Source: Flavobacteriales bacterium UBA6165 (GTDB taxonomy: Bacteria > Bacteroidota > Bacteroidia > Flavobacteriales_D > Crocinitomicaceae). Taken from it: a DNA stretch of 6,713 bases. A program made the position numbers and the translations under genes. The notes under the pieces are model-generated. The model made no database searches, was not told the DNA's origin, and was given only the letters and a program-made list of their open reading frames with translations. Position 1 is the first letter of the stretch; every line of letters begins with the position of its first letter. Of the stretch, positions 5,757-6,713 are shown piece after piece. Where the stretch lies: contig DIUF01000054.1 in the NCBI GenBank assembly GCA_002422285.1, forward strand, positions 1 to 6,713. Direction: 5' to 3'.

Positions 5757-6713
5757 ATGCGGAATATCCTCAAAAATATCGACTTTCTTTTACCTGGTTT
5801 GATATCGATGATTTTGCTTGCTTGGCTCTTTCCTTTTCAGGATTCGTATGAGCAATATATTCCTTTTAATGCCATTAAGTTCTGGGGAGTTGTAGCGGTT
5901 TTCTTGCTCTATGGTATGAAACTTTCACCATCTGAAATGCGCAAAGATTTATTCAATTGGCGTTTGCATTTACTCACTCAAGGCAGTACATATCTGCTGA
6001 TACCTGTACTTGTTTTGTTGTTTTATCCTGTTTTGGGTCAAGGGGAATACGCGAAATTTTGGCAGGCGGTTTTTTTTCTATCTGTGCTGCCATCCACCGT
6101 TACGATGTCGGTGATTTTTGTTGCTAAAACCAATGGCAATCTCGGTGGCGCCATATTCAATTCAAGTATTTCTGGATTTGTTGGGATTTTACTCACCCCG
6201 CTTTGGCTCAGTCTTTTCCTCAAGACACAAGGACAAGCTTTTGATGCATCCGACTTAATGATTCGCTTGGTTGAACAGATTGTAATCCCGATTATTTTGG
6301 GTATGATTTTGCGGCATTTTTTCACCAATCATGTAAAATGGGTTCTAACCAAACTCAAGCATTTCGACAAAATTATTGTGATGATGATTGTTTATGGCAG
6401 CTTCTCCAAGGCCTTCAATCAAGAAATGTTCGACTTGATTCCCACCGCGCAACTTATCGTTTTGATGGCTTTGGTGATATCCTTGCATCTCACTGTTTTC
6501 GAATTGCTCGGCTTTATCGGACGTTTGGTTAAATTGCCACATCGCGATCGCATGACCCTGACCTTTTGTGGCTCACAGAAATCACTTGTTCATGGCTCCG
6601 TTTTCGCAATATTAGTTTTCGATAGTCCCGAAATGCAAGTATTCGCCCTCTTGCCTGTTATGATTTACCACGCTTTTCAATTGCTTTTTGCCAGTTACAA
6701 ATCGATTTATTGG
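5757..6713 (+). CDS. YfeH-like transporter, bile acid:sodium symporter superfamily (3' end outside window)
   Basis: The frame starts at ATG 5757 and stays open to the last base: 319 residues with no stop. It is a polytopic inner-membrane protein. Hydrophobic segments lie at about 11-26, 40-54, 78-94, 102-123, 134-155, 170-186, 205-215, 230-255, 280-289 and 293-312, consistent with a ten-helix SBF fold. Family signatures are FLSVLPSTVTMSVIFVAK (107-124), followed by GGAIFNSSISGFVGILLTP (130-148), and FCGSQKSLVHGSVFA (270-284, usual form FCG.KKSL..G). These place it with the SBF-like family of E. coli YfeH (about 330 residues). Only the last few residues are therefore likely missing. The substrate is not known for this subfamily; sodium-coupled uptake of an organic anion is a family-level guess. 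It lies 2 bases after the pseudouridine synthase gene and probably shares the panB transcript. A link to pantothenate or ketopantoate transport is only speculation from position. Confidence 0.88.
   Translation, partial: MRNILKNIDFLLPGLISMILLAWLFPFQDSYEQYIPFNAIKFWGVVAVFLLYGMKLSPSEMRKDLFNWRLHLLTQGSTYLLIPVLVLLFYPVLGQGEYAKFWQAVFFLSVLPSTVTMSVIFVAKTNGNLGGAIFNSSISGFVGILLTPLWLSLFLKTQGQAFDASDLMIRLVEQIVIPIILGMILRHFFTNHVKWVLTKLKHFDKIIVMMIVYGSFSKAFNQEMFDLIPTAQLIVLMALVISLHLTVFELLGFIGRLVKLPHRDRMTLTFCGSQKSLVHGSVFAILVFDSPEMQVFALLPVMIYHAFQLLFASYKSIYW

Noticed and set aside
6038..6328. Minus-strand open frame of 96 codons
   Set aside because: It is an antisense shadow of the YfeH-like transporter, whose frame has clear family motifs over the same bases.
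6338..6532. Plus-strand open frame of 64 codons near the right end
   Set aside because: It is an out-of-frame shadow of the transporter gene, which is open through the whole stretch.

Overview
The window reads as ordinary chromosomal core DNA of a member of the Bacteroidota, probably a Flavobacteriia-like lineage. Four things support this. The primary sigma factor is the short type of about 288 residues that lacks region 1.1. Promoters carry the phylum's -7 box, TAnnTTTG. Starts are preceded by A/T-rich DNA rather than Shine-Dalgarno sequences. The glyceraldehyde-3-phosphate dehydrogenase is the long form with an N-terminal extension. The sequence is moderately AT-rich throughout, and no gene stands out in base composition. 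I see no tRNA, rRNA, CRISPR array, insertion sequence or phage gene.

Left part (1-2974, plus strand): the 3' end of a Do/HtrA-type periplasmic serine protease (PDZ domains only); then rpoD, with a well-formed promoter just after the protease stop and a hairpin-plus-T-run terminator; then the long-form gap gene, which ends in a second hairpin terminator.

Middle part (3039-4026, minus strand): a two-gene unit running convergently to gap. A SiaC-family (DUF1987) regulatory phosphoprotein comes first, and dephospho-CoA kinase (coaE) starts inside its last codons with an 11-base overlap.

Right part (4250-6713, plus strand): a tightly packed unit of panB (first committed step of pantothenate synthesis), an RluA-family pseudouridine synthase whose start codon overlaps the panB stop, and a YfeH-like transporter of the bile acid:sodium symporter superfamily that runs off the window end. 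A 223-base divergent spacer (4027-4249) separates siaC from panB. It holds a -7 box facing each way and an AT-rich inverted repeat.

Together, coaE (last step of CoA synthesis) and panB (first step of its pantothenate branch) face away from each other across one regulatory spacer, so the two ends of the pantothenate-to-CoA route could share control. I found no new defence, mobile or biosynthetic system. The points most worth a second look are the SiaC-family gene overlapping coaE, the likely NADP-type cofactor pocket of the long GAPDH, the rpoD promoter that matches the specificity expected of its own product, and the inverted repeat in the divergent spacer.
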